Origin: Thiotrichaceae bacterium UBA973
Lineage (GTDB): Bacteria; Pseudomonadota; Gammaproteobacteria; Eutrophobiales; Eutrophobiaceae
Assembly: GCA_002292815.1 (NCBI GenBank)
Contig: DBBX01000027.1
Coordinates: forward strand, 80,949 to 144,948
Direction: 5' to 3'
Length of the DNA: 64,000 nt
Shown one piece after another: positions 63,986 to 64,000 of the stretch (the first letter of the stretch is position 1; every line of letters begins with the position of its first letter). The notes under the pieces were generated by a model. That model ran no database searches, was not told the origin of the DNA, and saw only the letters and a program-made list of their open reading frames with translations. The position numbers were made by a program, and so were the translations under genes.

Positions 63986-64000
63986 CTCAGTGAACTATAG

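Overview
The window is a chromosomal segment of a gammaproteobacterium. It carries a complete division and cell wall (dcw) cluster in the order mraZ-rsmH-ftsL-ftsI-murE-murF-mraY-murD-ftsW-murG-murC-murB-ddlB-ftsQ-ftsA-ftsZ-lpxC. It also carries gammaproteobacterial markers: zapD, yacG, bamD, the pilBCD-coaE-zapD-yacG block, a Nudix-ThiE fusion and a glutamine-dependent NAD synthetase. The base composition is AT-rich. The gene order resembles free-living Chromatiales/Thiotrichales-type lineages, but the genus cannot be fixed from sequence reading alone.

Positions 1-16153 hold a surface polysaccharide region, all on the minus strand and visibly more AT-rich than the rest. It contains a GT4-GT2 fusion cut by the window edge, a GT-C-like membrane protein, two GT4 enzymes, a radical SAM/polysaccharide pyruvyl transferase fusion, a Wzm/Wzt-type ABC exporter pair, a winged-helix regulator with a decayed nucleotidyltransferase domain and its own palindromic operator, a DPM1-like GT2, and two tandem TMTC-like membrane/TPR proteins. 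The likely picture is an ABC-exported, possibly pyruvylated, O-antigen or capsule.

Positions 16293-22348 hold a type IV pilus regulatory block: pilA with a sigma-54 promoter, a methyltransferase-GT2 fusion, a second methyltransferase, and pilR-pilS. The TMTC-like proteins lie directly downstream of pilA and two sugar or methyl transferases lie between pilA and pilSR, so pilin modification is a plausible but unproven theme.

Positions 22588-38782 are mostly plus-strand core genes: sucCD, nadE, (bamD on minus), rluD, pgeF, a glutamate dehydrogenase, clpB behind a heat-shock-like promoter, pilB-pilC-pilD, coaE, zapD and yacG. PilB has lost the four cysteines usual in its family.

Positions 38779-63934 are minus-strand core genes, except for a plus-strand dciA-like gene: a Nudix-ThiE fusion, argJ, secA, an M23 peptidase, lpxC and the dcw operon. 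Most dcw genes overlap or abut by a few bases, which points to translational coupling. At the right edge mraZ is preceded by three TGG-type repeats phased at 10 bp, the expected MraZ operator. No tRNA, rRNA, CRISPR array, insertion sequence or prophage gene was recognised.
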